Source: an uncultured Solirubrobacterales bacterium
Lineage (GTDB): Bacteria; Actinomycetota; Thermoleophilia; Solirubrobacterales; JACPNS01
Assembly: GCA_937128795.1 (NCBI GenBank)
Contig: CAKZMQ010000001.1
Span: 124,001-188,000, forward strand
Direction of reading: 5' to 3'
DNA: 64,000 bases
Part shown: positions 8,383-16,236 of the stretch, piece by piece
Numbering within the stretch: position 1 is the first letter of the stretch
How the letters are laid out: each line of letters opens with the position of its first letter
Translations under genes and position numbers: made by a program
Notes under the pieces: model-generated
Seen by the model: only the letters and a program-made list of their open reading frames with translations
What the model was told of the DNA's origin: nothing
Databases searched by the model: none

Positions 8383-9654
8383 TCAGCGCTTGACGATGAA
8401 CGTAATGGCGTTGCCACCATTGCCCGCGCGACCGGTTCGACCGATGCGGTGGATGTAGTCGTCGTAGGTTTCCGGCTCGTCGTAATTGATGACGTGGCTG
8501 ACGTCGGGGATGTCGAGTCCGCGCGCTGCGACGTCGGTCGCCACGAGGATCGCGATCTTGTCGGCCTTGAACGCGTTCAGCGCACGCTGGCGCTGCGGCT
8601 GCGACTTGTTGCCGTGAATCGCCTCTGACTTGAAGCCACGCTTGTTGAGCTGGTCGCTCAACTTCTGCACGCCCCACTTGGTGCGACCGAAGATGATCGC
8701 CTTCTCGACGTCTTCGCGGTTGAGAACGTCGTGGAGCTGTTCGACCTTCTGGTCCTTGCCGCCGGCCTCGATCACGTCTTGCGCGATGTGGTCGTTGTTG
8801 CTGTTGGTGCGGACTGAGCAGACGACGTGGTTGCGCAGCAAGCCGTTGATCAGCTTCTCGATCTCCGGCGTGATCGTCGCTGAGAACGTCAGCGTCTGGC
8901 GCTCTGACGGGACGGCGTCGCAGATGTAGCGCACGTCACGGATGAAGCCCATGTCGAGCATGCGGTCGGCTTCGTCGAGAATCAACGTATCGGTGAAACC
9001 GAGATCGAGCTTGCCCTGCTCCATCAAGTCCTTCAGGCGACCGGGCGTGCCGATCACCACGTGCGGCTCGTTCTTGAGCGCCTTGATCTGCGGATTGATG
9101 TTGGTGCCACCGACGCAGAGCACGCTGTCGAACTTGAGGCCCTTGGCGAAGGTGCGAAAGTCGTCCTGAATCTGGGCGGCGAGTTCGCGAGTCGGGGTGA
9201 CGATGAGCACGTCGTTCTTGCCCTCGGTCGTGATCAGGTGCTGGAGAATCGGCAGCACGAACGCGGCGGTCTTGCCGGTTCCCGTGTTGGCCAGACCGAG
9301 CACGTCGCGACGATCGAGGATCGGCGGGATCGCAACATCCTGAATTTGTGTGGGCGAGCTGTAGCCGTGGGCGGCGATGTTGCGCTGCAGGCGGTCGTCG
9401 AGGGCGAAGTCGGTGAAGGCGTGCTTGGCGACGTATTCGGTCTGCTGAGCGGGCTGAACGTCGGAGTTGATGAACAACGCCGGGTCGATCAGCTTCTTCT
9501 TTTTGTTGCCACGTCCGCCACCACTCTGGTGACGACCGGCCGCCGGATTGTTGCGGCCCGGGCGGGCATTGTGCTTGCCGGCGCCTTTGCGACCGGAGTT
9601 GTTGCGGGAGTTCGAGTTCTTGTTGCGCGACTGCGCGTGAGAGCGATTTGCCAT
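8383..9654 (-). CDS. DEAD-box ATP-dependent RNA helicase
   Basis: A 423-residue DEAD-box helicase. It starts with a basic, low-complexity RNA-binding tail rich in Asn, Arg, Ser and Gly (about residues 2-55), followed by a complete core. The Q motif is PTQIQDVAIPP, motif I ANTGTGKTAAF, Ia PTRELA, motif II LDEADRMLDMGF, motif III SAT and motif VI HRIGRTGRAG. The protein ends right after motif VI, so there is no C-terminal extension. Such enzymes unwind mRNA or rRNA structures in cold adaptation or ribosome assembly (RhlE/CsdA type). ATG 9654 (MANRSH) is chosen over the in-frame start at 9846. The upstream extension has a composition unlike the family, and the leader to a likely promoter is then a plausible 5' UTR. 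Confidence 0.92.
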   Translation of the reverse strand: MANRSHAQSRNKNSNSRNNSGRKGAGKHNARPGRNNPAAGRHQSGGGRGNKKKKLIDPALFINSDVQPAQQTEYVAKHAFTDFALDDRLQRNIAAHGYSSPTQIQDVAIPPILDRRDVLGLANTGTGKTAAFVLPILQHLITTEGKNDVLIVTPTRELAAQIQDDFRTFAKGLKFDSVLCVGGTNINPQIKALKNEPHVVIGTPGRLKDLMEQGKLDLGFTDTLILDEADRMLDMGFIRDVRYICDAVPSERQTLTFSATITPEIEKLINGLLRNHVVCSVRTNSNNDHIAQDVIEAGGKDQKVEQLHDVLNREDVEKAIIFGRTKWGVQKLSDQLNKRGFKSEAIHGNKSQPQRQRALNAFKADKIAILVATDVAARGLDIPDVSHVINYDEPETYDDYIHRIGRTGRAGNGGNAITFIVKR

Positions 9655-9910
9655 CTCGTGGAAAGTCTTTCTTTGGTTGTTGTCCGTGCCCGATTGGCAC
9701 TTGTGTGGACGGTTCGTGTGGTCGGTTTTCGTGAATTCACACAACGAACGCGCGCTTGGAACAACACGGCTGTAACGAGAATGCTCGGAATCGACTGGCG
9801 CAATCTTGCGCTGCGATTCCTCGAAATAAACCACCGCGGGCGGCACGCTTCAATGCGCGCTTTTGCCCGTCGTTGTGTTGATTATCGCAGGCTGAAGAAA
9901 ATCCTTTAGT
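9655..9910 (-). promoter_or_regulatory. long leader and possible promoter of the DEAD-box helicase gene
   Basis: No gene is seen on either strand in this 256-base stretch. On the minus strand an extended -10 element (TGC followed by GATAAT, 9881-9886) would give a 5' UTR of about 220 bases. Long, structured, often autoregulated leaders are known for DEAD-box helicase genes of other bacteria. No convincing -35 box is visible and the function is inferred. Confidence 0.35.
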
Positions 9911-9950
9911 TCGCGACGTCAAGTTGGCGCGGACTAGACCCCCATTCCAT

Positions 9951-10021
9951 CCGAACAACACGAAGTCAACCCTCGCCCAGACAGAACCGTCTCCCCCACC
10001 CACCCGAACAACACGAAGTCA
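9951..10021 (+). repeat. 18-bp direct repeat, two copies
   Basis: CCGAACAACACGAAGTCA occurs at 9951-9968 and again, identically, at 10004-10021. The last four bases of the second copy are the outer end of the large inverted repeat that follows. Confidence 0.8.
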
Positions 10022-10124
10022 GAGAGCCTGTGTGTGTTTTTGACAAGGACGCACAAGGCGAAGCGGCCAATTCGGCCGTGAGCCGCGGAGGACGCAGCTC
10101 AAAAACACACACAGGCACTCTGAC
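10018..10124. repeat. 107-bp element with 26-bp terminal inverted repeats abutting tRNA-Gln
   Basis: The left arm 10018-10043 (GTCAGAG...TTTTTGA) and the right arm 10099-10124 are inverted copies with a single mismatch in 26 bases. The 55-base centre holds a smaller palindrome, CGGCC-aattc-GGCCG. The right end coincides with the 3' end of the tRNA-Gln gene. This could be a miniature inverted-repeat element, an over-large tRNA transcription terminator, or a structured small RNA. The arms contain a (TG)n/(CA)n tract. No open reading frame inside looks genuine. Confidence 0.75.
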
Positions 10125-10195
10125 TGGGGCACCTGGACTCGAACCAGGGATCCCGGGACCAAAACCCGGAGCCTTACCAACTTGGCTATGCCCCA
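10124..10195 (-). tRNA. tRNA-Gln (anticodon UUG)
   Basis: Read on the minus strand the gene folds into a full cloverleaf. The acceptor pairs TGGGGCA with TGCCCCA, and the D stem GCC/GGC encloses AAGTTGGTAA. The anticodon stem CCGGG/CCCGG carries loop TTTTGGT, giving anticodon TTG. The T stem CCTGG/CCAGG carries loop TTCGAGT. The first pair U-A and the overall sequence match bacterial tRNA-Gln. The 3' CCA is not encoded. It reads Gln CAA codons. Confidence 0.96.
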
Positions 10196-10303
10196 TCGAC
10201 CGCCCGCGGCAGCTTGCCGCAGCGATCAAACGACAATCCTAGTGACGAAGTTTCTCCTGCCGACGATCGAAACCGTCCCCGGCAGTTAGGATCCTCGGCG
10301 GGG

Positions 10304-11794
10304 ATGGATCTTCAGGAGTACATGAAGCTCGACGCGACCGATCTGGCAGCGCAGGTTGCCGGCGGAAACGTCACGGCCGCCGAACTTCTCGCGCTGGCTC
10401 GCGATCGTGCCGCGCAGGTCAATCCGAAAATCAATGCGATCGTTCGGTCGATGGATGACATTGCCGAGGCTCGTGCCGCCGGACCATTGACCGGACCGTT
10501 CGCGGGCGTGCCGTTTCTGCTCAAGGACCTCGGTCAGGAATACAAGGGTGTGCCAACCACCTACGGCTCGCGGGCGCTCGTCAAGAACGTTGCAGAGGAA
10601 CACGCCGTACCGGTTCAGCGTTGGCTCGACGCCGGTTTGGTCGTGTTCGGCAAGACGAACTGTCCGGAGTTCGGCGCCAAGGGAATAACCGAGCCTGAGT
10701 TGTTCGGCCCAAGCCGGAATCCGTTTGACATCGGTCACACCCCGGGTGGTTCCTCGGGTGGCTCGGCAGCTGCCGTTGCGGCGGGCATCGTCCCGGCTGC
10801 GGGTGCCAACGACGGCGGTGGCTCGATTCGCATCCCCGCGGCCTGCTGCGGTCTCGTCGGTCTGAAACCGACTCGTGGCCTGGCACCGTATGGGCCGATA
10901 TTCGCCGAACCGCTGCACGGAATGGCAGTCCAAGGGGTCGTGTCGCGCACCGTTCGCGACAGCGCCGGCCTGCTCGACGCGATCGTCGGGCCGGAGCCGA
11001 CCGCGACCTATCTCTCGCAGGTGCCGACGACACCTTTCGCAGAACAGATCCAACAGGCACCGGGGAAGCTACGCATCGGATACTCAGTCAGTTCTGCGAT
11101 CAACAAGTCCCCGGACCGCGAGGCGATTCGCGCCGTCGAGTCCACAGCTGCGCTGCTCAGCGAACTCGGTCACGAGGTCGAAGAAGTCGATCCGCCGTAC
11201 GACGACGCAGCGCTCGCGCGCGACTTTCTGATCATTTGGTTCGCCCAGGCAGCTGCTGAGGTGGCGATGGCGAAACAGGTGTACGGGGCGTCGAGCAAAG
11301 ACTTCGAGTCCGACACCTTGGTGATGGCCGAGCTCGGCCGCGCGGCCGGCGTGATCCCGGCAGCGCAAGCGTTGGAGCGTCGCAACGAATACGTGATCAC
11401 GCTCGCCAAGTTCCACGAGCAGTACGACTACTTCCTGACGCCGACGCTCGCGAAACCGCCGCTGCGCATCGGCGAACTCGACACGCCGGAGAATCTGCAG
11501 AAGGCCAGCCGCGGAATCGTCGCTGCCCGCGCCGGCAAGCTGCTCGCCAAGCTTCCGCTGATCGACGAGATGATCGACGGCAATCTCGGCTGGGTGCCGT
11601 ACACACAGCTAGCGAACCTGACCGGCCGCCCGGCGATCAACGTCCCGCTGCACTGGACCGAAGCCGGCCTGCCGCTCGGAGTTCAGTTCGTCGGCACACT
11701 CGGAGCCGACGGCCCACTCCTCCAGCTCGCAGCACAACTGGAGCAAGCCAAACCCTGGGCCGGCCACCACCCAGGTAGGTCTCGCGTGCGCTAG
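10304..11794 (+). CDS. amidase (amidase signature family)
   Basis: A 496-residue amidase-signature enzyme that hydrolyses an amide C-N bond. The Ser-cisSer-Lys triad is visible: Lys in PFLLKDLG (about residue 75), the cis-Ser in the [14 protein letters not shown] loop (about 148-160) and the nucleophilic Ser in [20 protein letters not shown] (about 172). The C-terminal [14 protein letters not shown] segment is also typical. It most resembles general acylamidases or 6-aminohexanoate-cyclic-dimer hydrolase-like amidases rather than GatA, because no gatB/gatC neighbours are present. The start ATG 10304 follows a -10 box TAGGAT (10287-10292) by 11 bases. An ATG at 10322 with AGGAG only three bases away is less likely. 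Confidence 0.9.
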   Translation: MDLQEYMKLDATDLAAQVAGGNVTAAELLALARDRAAQVNPKINAIVRSMDDIAEARAAGPLTGPFAGVPFLLKDLGQEYKGVPTTYGSRALVKNVAEEHAVPVQRWLDAGLVVFGKTNCPEFGAKGITEPELFGPSRNPFDIGHTPGGSSGGSAAAVAAGIVPAAGANDGGGSIRIPAACCGLVGLKPTRGLAPYGPIFAEPLHGMAVQGVVSRTVRDSAGLLDAIVGPEPTATYLSQVPTTPFAEQIQQAPGKLRIGYSVSSAINKSPDREAIRAVESTAALLSELGHEVEEVDPPYDDAALARDFLIIWFAQAAAEVAMAKQVYGASSKDFESDTLVMAELGRAAGVIPAAQALERRNEYVITLAKFHEQYDYFLTPTLAKPPLRIGELDTPENLQKASRGIVAARAGKLLAKLPLIDEMIDGNLGWVPYTQLANLTGRPAINVPLHWTEAGLPLGVQFVGTLGADGPLLQLAAQLEQAKPWAGHHPGRSRVR

Positions 11795-12015
11795 CTAGCC
11801 GTTCTCGAAGTCGAAGTGCGGGCCGGATTTTCCGCAAACCTCAGGCCGATGCGAGCGGCTCACATTGCGAGCGGATTTTTTGGCGTCCACTAGTGCAAGG
11901 ACTCGTATTCAGCTAAACGTCGATAGCTATCGGGCCGATACGAAAAAGAACTTAATATGCAAAAATTCTGTTTAAATGCTTGTTTGTGTGGCTTTTCGGG
12001 CATAATCCGCCCGTA
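11795..12015 (+). other. AT-richer intergenic boundary of the accessory cassette
   Basis: A 221-base gap whose composition drops markedly in GC from about 11,880 onward. It contains a perfect 12-bp palindrome, CGATAGCTATCG at 11921-11932, and a -10-like CATAAT at 12001-12006, nine bases before the ATG of the ATPase gene. On the minus strand a short frame just after the amidase ends in PHFDFENG. This resembles the RFDFKN near the C-terminus of the reductase beyond the cassette (about 14,040), and could mark a duplicated boundary. Confidence 0.45.
11921..11932. promoter_or_regulatory. 12-bp palindrome, possible operator
   Basis: CGATAGCTATCG is a perfect palindrome located 95 bases upstream of the ATPase gene, in AT-rich DNA. 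It could be an operator for the two-gene cassette; no regulator gene is adjacent. Confidence 0.3.
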
Positions 12016-13368
12016 ATGAATAAAATGGCTGAATCTGAACGACACCTACCGTCAGTCCTCTTGGGATTCAATGGCGAGAACATACGGTCGTTTCGCGACC
12101 CGTTTGACGTCTCGCTTCTTGCCACTAGGCAATCTCGACCACAAGTGCCAGTTGACGTACCTTGGCGTGAGGATGGAGCAACGGTAAGCGTTCTTCCGAC
12201 CGTTGGATTCTTTGGTCCCAACGCGTCCGGCAAAACGAACGTTCTCCGTTTTCTTGACGATATGCGGTCGATGGTGCTCCACTCATTTCGGCATGGTGAT
12301 CCGGCTGGCGGCCTTGACCGGCAACCATTCAGACTCGACCCGAATTCGCGAGGTGCACCTTCAAGCTATGAAGTCGACCTAATCGTGAATGGAGTTCGCC
12401 ACGTTTATGGCTTCATTCTCGACGACGAACGTGTTCTTGAAGAGTGGGCGTTTCACTACCCAAAGGGGCGTCCGAAGAATATTTTTCGCCGTGATGGAGA
12501 CAACGTTGAGTTCGGCGCATCGGATCGCGGCAAAGCTCGCTCCATCAAGTCGATCCTTCGTCCAAACGCGCTCGTCCTGTCCACCGCCGCATCCGCAAAT
12601 CATTCTGCTCTGCTTCCCCTGTATGCATGGTTCAGCAGAAACCTGCTGCTGGCGGACGTGAGAACAAGAAACGCCCGGCAGGTCTTCAGCGCTCGGCTCC
12701 TAGATGAAGACTCTCGGCTGCGAGATTCAGTGCTTTCGCTCATGAAATCAGCAGATCTAGGAATCACGGGCGCCCGGCGCGAGGAGCCGGATCCCGCGTT
12801 CGCGGAAAAGGTTGAGAAGGCAATGAGAGTCCTAATAAGCGAGGAACTCGAGAACAATCCAGAGCTGGACGTGCCGCCCGTTGACACCGTTGGAGTAGCG
12901 CTAACGCATCGCGGAGCAGACCAAGAAGTGGAGTTTCCGTTCGAGGACGAGTCTCTGGGCACTCTCGTGTGGTTTGGCCTCGTTGGTCCTGTCATCCAAG
13001 CACTCAGCGACGGTGCCGTACTGCTCGCCGACGAACTTGACGCAAGTATTCATCCTGCGCTAGCTGCACGTGTCGTCGAGTTGTTCCAGAACCATGAGAC
13101 AAATCCGAACCGCGCGCAACTTCTGTTCAACTCCCATGATGTATCGATGCTGGGTGAAGATTCGACTTCAACGCTTCTCGGTCGCGACCAGGTTTGGTTC
13201 ACAGAAAAGCACCATGAAGGAGCAACGCGGATCTACCCGCTGTCAGATTTCGGCCCACGAAAAGACGAAGCAATCGCAAAACGCTACTTGGCTGGTCGAT
13301 ATGGCGCCGTGCCGATTCTCGATCCGGCTGAGTTCGCTGAATCCGCACGCCAAAGCGTGATTGGTTAG
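12016..13368 (+). CDS. AAA ATPase (AAA15/21, OLD-like) of putative anti-phage two-gene cassette
   Basis: A protein of about 450 residues of the ABC/SMC-related AAA15-AAA21 type. Walker A is GFFGPNASGKTN (about residues 64-75), directly after the family-typical N-terminus LLGFNGENIRSF. Walker B is AVLLADELDASIHPALAARVVELF near residue 335-358, followed by the LLFNSHDVSML switch region. There is no membrane segment and no C-terminal TOPRIM domain, so the nuclease-like partner is presumably the next gene, which starts five bases after the stop. This composition (AAA ATPase plus RloB) matches RloA/RloB and AbiL-type defence pairs. ATG 12016 follows the CATAAT box by nine bases; ATG 12025 is an alternative. 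Base composition is lower in GC than the neighbours, suggesting transfer. Confidence 0.85.
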   Translation: MNKMAESERHLPSVLLGFNGENIRSFRDPFDVSLLATRQSRPQVPVDVPWREDGATVSVLPTVGFFGPNASGKTNVLRFLDDMRSMVLHSFRHGDPAGGLDRQPFRLDPNSRGAPSSYEVDLIVNGVRHVYGFILDDERVLEEWAFHYPKGRPKNIFRRDGDNVEFGASDRGKARSIKSILRPNALVLSTAASANHSALLPLYAWFSRNLLLADVRTRNARQVFSARLLDEDSRLRDSVLSLMKSADLGITGARREEPDPAFAEKVEKAMRVLISEELENNPELDVPPVDTVGVALTHRGADQEVEFPFEDESLGTLVWFGLVGPVIQALSDGAVLLADELDASIHPALAARVVELFQNHETNPNRAQLLFNSHDVSMLGEDSTSTLLGRDQVWFTEKHHEGATRIYPLSDFGPRKDEAIAKRYLAGRYGAVPILDPAEFAESARQSVIG

Positions 13369-13373
13369 AACTC

Positions 13374-14012
13374 GTGGCACGTCGACGTGGACCAGGTAAA
13401 CCCAGGAGAAACGCGCGAACCAAGCCAAAACTGCGATCAATACTCGTTTTCACTGAGGGCAGGAGCACCGAGGTTTCATACTTAAAGGCGTGGCACCGAA
13501 AGTTCCGCCAAGACGTAACCGTCACTGTTAGTGAAGAGCACGGAGTGCCGTCGACGTTAGTCGACCTTGCCGCGGTCGCTAAGCGCCAGGAGGCGAGGGC
13601 GGAAAAGCGCGGCGAAGGCCCCGCGCATGACGAATACTGGTGCATGTTTGACATCGATGACCATGTGAAGATTCCAGAAGCGCTCGACAAAGCCAGCGCG
13701 AACGGGATCGGAGTCGCCGTTACCAATCCTTGCGTAGAACTGTGGTTTCTCCTCCACTTCCGCCCTCAGACGGCATACCTCGAACGTGAGGAAGCTCAAA
13801 AACTCTCGAAGGAAGTAACTCGCTGCGACAAGCGACTAACGGAAGGCGCAACCAAGCAGCTAGTCGACAAGTTCCTAGATGCCAAGAGCCGTGCGATTGA
13901 ATTGGACAAGAAGCACGACGGCGATGGTTCGCCGCCACGTTCAAATCCGAGCAGCAACGTGTATGAACTTATTGACCGCATCAGGGCCGGGCCGTCTCGG
14001 AGCGGCAAATAG
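13374..14012 (+). CDS. RloB-like protein (TOPRIM-type motifs), defence effector candidate
   Basis: A 212-residue RloB-family protein. A very basic N-terminus (residues 2-22, many Arg/Lys/Pro) is followed by the signature FTEGRSTEVSYLKAW (about 27-41), corresponding to the usual EGxxTExxY block. An acidic DEYWCMFDIDDH block (about 82-93) and NPCVELWFLLHF (about 115-126) come next. The acidic Glu and DxD positions resemble TOPRIM metal ligands, so nucleic acid cleavage is a reasonable but unproven inference. The start is GTG 13374, five bases after the ATPase stop, so the two are an operon. RloB was first noted as a gene linked to restriction loci. Confidence 0.85.
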   Translation: MARRRGPGKPRRNARTKPKLRSILVFTEGRSTEVSYLKAWHRKFRQDVTVTVSEEHGVPSTLVDLAAVAKRQEARAEKRGEGPAHDEYWCMFDIDDHVKIPEALDKASANGIGVAVTNPCVELWFLLHFRPQTAYLEREEAQKLSKEVTRCDKRLTEGATKQLVDKFLDAKSRAIELDKKHDGDGSPPRSNPSSNVYELIDRIRAGPSRSGK

Positions 14013-14027
14013 CAGAAATATGTCGGC

Positions 14028-14747
14028 CTAGAGGTATTCGGGGTTTTTGAAGTCGAAGCGGGTGCCTGCTTCCCATTTGGCGGCTTGGTTGCCGTGGGCG
14101 GGGATTCCGCCGGCGCGCTTGAGCATGCGCGCGAGGTGCAGGAGGTTCCAGGTCATGAACGTTGTGTTGCGATTGGTGAAATCGTTCTCTGGTCCGCCGG
14201 AGCCTTCGTCCAGGTAAGACGGTCCGGGTCCTGCCTCACCGATCCAACCGGCATCCGCCTGCGGCGGGATCACGTAACCGATGTGCTGCAGCGAATAGAG
14301 GATGTCCATCGCACAGTGCTTGATGCCGTCTTCGTTGCCGGTGATCAGGCAGCCACCCACGCGGCCGTAGTAGGCCCACTGCCCTTCCTCATTTCGCTCG
14401 CCGGAGTGCGCATAGAGACGCTCGATCACCTTCTTCATCTCGGAGCTGTTGTCGCCGAGCCAGATCGGGCCCGCCAATACGAGAATGTCGGAGCTGAAGA
14501 TGCCGGGCCAGAGATCAACCCACGCGTCTTCCTCCCAACCGTGTTCGCGCATGTCGGGATACACGCCGCTGGCGATCCTGTGATCGATCGCGCGGATCTG
14601 AGTGACCGACACCCCGTGCTTGGCCATGATGCCGGCGCTTGCGTCGATCAGGCCCTGCGTGTTCGATACATCGGGCGACCGCTTGAGTGTGCAGTTGATG
14701 AAGGTTGCCGAGAGTTCGCTGAAGTCGAGATCGATTGAGTCATTCAT
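14028..14747 (-). CDS. NAD(P)H-dependent FMN reductase / flavodoxin-fold protein
   Basis: A 239-residue protein with the flavodoxin-like FMN reductase fold. The N-terminal strand ends in NCTLKRSPDVSNTQ (phosphate loop), followed by DILVLAGPIWLGDNSSEMKKVIERL (in parts, about residues 85-108) and YYGRVGGCLITGNEDG (about 125-140). It belongs to the NADPH-dependent FMN reductase/WrbA-like group and is probably cytosolic; the electron acceptor is unknown. ATG 14747 (MNDSIDL) is preferred to the longer start because a -10 box TATCGT lies eight bases upstream. It diverges from glmU and borders the defence cassette. Confidence 0.83.
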   Translation of the reverse strand: MNDSIDLDFSELSATFINCTLKRSPDVSNTQGLIDASAGIMAKHGVSVTQIRAIDHRIASGVYPDMREHGWEEDAWVDLWPGIFSSDILVLAGPIWLGDNSSEMKKVIERLYAHSGERNEEGQWAYYGRVGGCLITGNEDGIKHCAMDILYSLQHIGYVIPPQADAGWIGEAGPGPSYLDEGSGGPENDFTNRNTTFMTWNLLHLARMLKRAGGIPAHGNQAAKWEAGTRFDFKNPEYL

Positions 14748-14755
14748 AGCTGCGC

Positions 14756-14761
14756 ACGATA
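14756..14761 (-). promoter_or_regulatory. -10 box TATCGT of FMN reductase gene
   Basis: TATCGT on the minus strand lies eight bases before the ATG at 14747, giving a nearly leaderless start. Confidence 0.5.
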
Positions 14762-14811
14762 TTGGACACCGCAACCCAATGCATCGCTTCGCGACAATCG
14801 CGGCACGCGGT

Positions 14812-14817
14812 TAGGAT
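14812..14817 (+). promoter_or_regulatory. -10 box TAGGAT of glmU
   Basis: TAGGAT lies seven bases before ATG 14825. It would be inside the coding region if the longer frame from 14762 were used, so it argues for the short start. Confidence 0.6.
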
Positions 14818-14824
14818 GCCTCGC

Positions 14825-16207
14825 ATGTCGCGCGTCGGAGCAGAAGCCAGTTGCGTGGTTGTGTTGGCTGGCGGCAAGGGAACTCGCATGCAGTCGAATG
14901 TCACGAAGGTCCGCCATCCGGTGGCCGGACTGCCGATGCTCGTCTACCCCGTGTTGGCGGCTCAACAGGCGGGCGCCAAGAAAGTCGTCGTGGTCACCAG
15001 CCCGGAAGACGATTTCGCAGACATCCTTCCGAACGGTGCGACTACAGCCACGCAGGCCGAAGCACTCGGAACCGGCGATGCCGTGAAGGCCGCGGAATCC
15101 GCCACCGTCGGCGCCGACCACGTGATCGTCCTCAGCGGCGACACCCCGTTGATCGACTCCGATCTGATCACCGAGCTCGCCGAGGCTCAGTCCGAATCCG
15201 GTGCCGCGATGGTTATAGCGACCGCGCGTCTCGCCGACCCGACTGGATACGGCCGGATCGTGCGCGACGCCCACGGCCACGTCGAGCACGTCGCCGAGAC
15301 CAAGGTCGCCGGCGACGCGAGTACTGCGGAGCTCGCGATCGATGAGGTCAATTCGGGCATCTACGTGTTCGATCGCGACAAGCTCTTCGCGGCGTTGGCG
15401 GAGGTCAAGTCCGACAATGCGCAGGGCGAGTACTACCTGCCGGACGTGCTTCCGATCCTGCGCGCGCAGGGCGACACCGTCATCGCCCACGAACTTGCAT
15501 CGCCCGATCACATGCTGGGTGTGAACGACCGCGCCGACCTCGGACTCGTCCAGCAGTTGATGAATGACCGCATCGTGCGCGACCACCAACTCACCGGCGT
15601 GACGGTGATCGATGCCGAATCAACCTGGATCGAGGCGACGGTGAAGATCGGTGCCGACACCGTCCTCGAACCGGCCACCTACCTGCGCGGGACCACCGAA
15701 ATCGCCGACGGTGCAACGATTGGACCGGGCAGCACGATCATCGACAGCAAGATCGAGAGCGACGCCCGCGTGATCCATTCGTATCTGACCGAGGCAGTCG
15801 TCGGCCCCGGTGCCAGCGTCGGACCGTTCGCATACCTACGACCCGGTGCAGTACTTGCCGAAGGCAGCAAGGTGGGCACGTTCGTCGAGGTGAAGAACTC
15901 CGTGATCGGCCCAGGTGCCAAGGTGCCGCACCTGTCCTACATCGGCGACGCAGACGTCGGCGAAGGCAGCAATCTCGGTGCCGCCACGATCACCGCCAAC
16001 TACGACGGCAAGAAGAAGCACCGAACAACGATCGGCGCAGGAGTTCGCACCGGCGTGGACACGACGCTGGTCGCTCCGGTAACTGTCGGCGACGGTGCCT
16101 ACACTGGAGCAGGAAGCGTGATCACACGAGACGTTCCCGCTGACGCCCTAGCGGTGGCACGGGAGCGCCAGAAAATCATCGAGAACTACGCGAATCGACG
16201 CGCGTAG
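14825..16207 (+). CDS. glmU: bifunctional UDP-N-acetylglucosamine pyrophosphorylase / glucosamine-1-phosphate acetyltransferase
   Basis: A 460-residue bifunctional enzyme for the last two steps of UDP-GlcNAc synthesis, which feeds peptidoglycan. The N-terminal nucleotidyltransferase domain has the loop VVLAGGKGTRM (about residues 11-21), LSGDTPLID near 100 and EVNSGIYVFD near 175. The C-terminal left-handed beta helix (about 250-445) has hexapeptide repeats and ATITANYDGKKKHRT. In the nucleotide loop the usual LAAGxGTRM reads LAGGKGTRM, a mild variant. The start ATG 14825 is favoured by the leaderless -10 box and by the family's normal N-terminal length. prs follows after 29 bases. Confidence 0.96.
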   Translation: MSRVGAEASCVVVLAGGKGTRMQSNVTKVRHPVAGLPMLVYPVLAAQQAGAKKVVVVTSPEDDFADILPNGATTATQAEALGTGDAVKAAESATVGADHVIVLSGDTPLIDSDLITELAEAQSESGAAMVIATARLADPTGYGRIVRDAHGHVEHVAETKVAGDASTAELAIDEVNSGIYVFDRDKLFAALAEVKSDNAQGEYYLPDVLPILRAQGDTVIAHELASPDHMLGVNDRADLGLVQQLMNDRIVRDHQLTGVTVIDAESTWIEATVKIGADTVLEPATYLRGTTEIADGATIGPGSTIIDSKIESDARVIHSYLTEAVVGPGASVGPFAYLRPGAVLAEGSKVGTFVEVKNSVIGPGAKVPHLSYIGDADVGEGSNLGAATITANYDGKKKHRTTIGAGVRTGVDTTLVAPVTVGDGAYTGAGSVITRDVPADALAVARERQKIIENYANRRA

Positions 16208-16236
16208 CTCGAGTAAGTTCAGAGCAAACGCGCGAA

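Noticed and set aside
11980-12015. TTG 11980 as start of the ATPase gene.
   Set aside because: It lies upstream of the CATAAT -10-like box, and the family-type N-terminus begins after ATG 12016/12025.
10124-14027. A prophage or integrative element inserted at tRNA-Gln and containing the amidase and the ATPase/RloB genes.
   Set aside because: No integrase, excisionase, phage gene or repeated tRNA end was found; the amidase has normal base composition. Only the two-gene cassette looks acquired.
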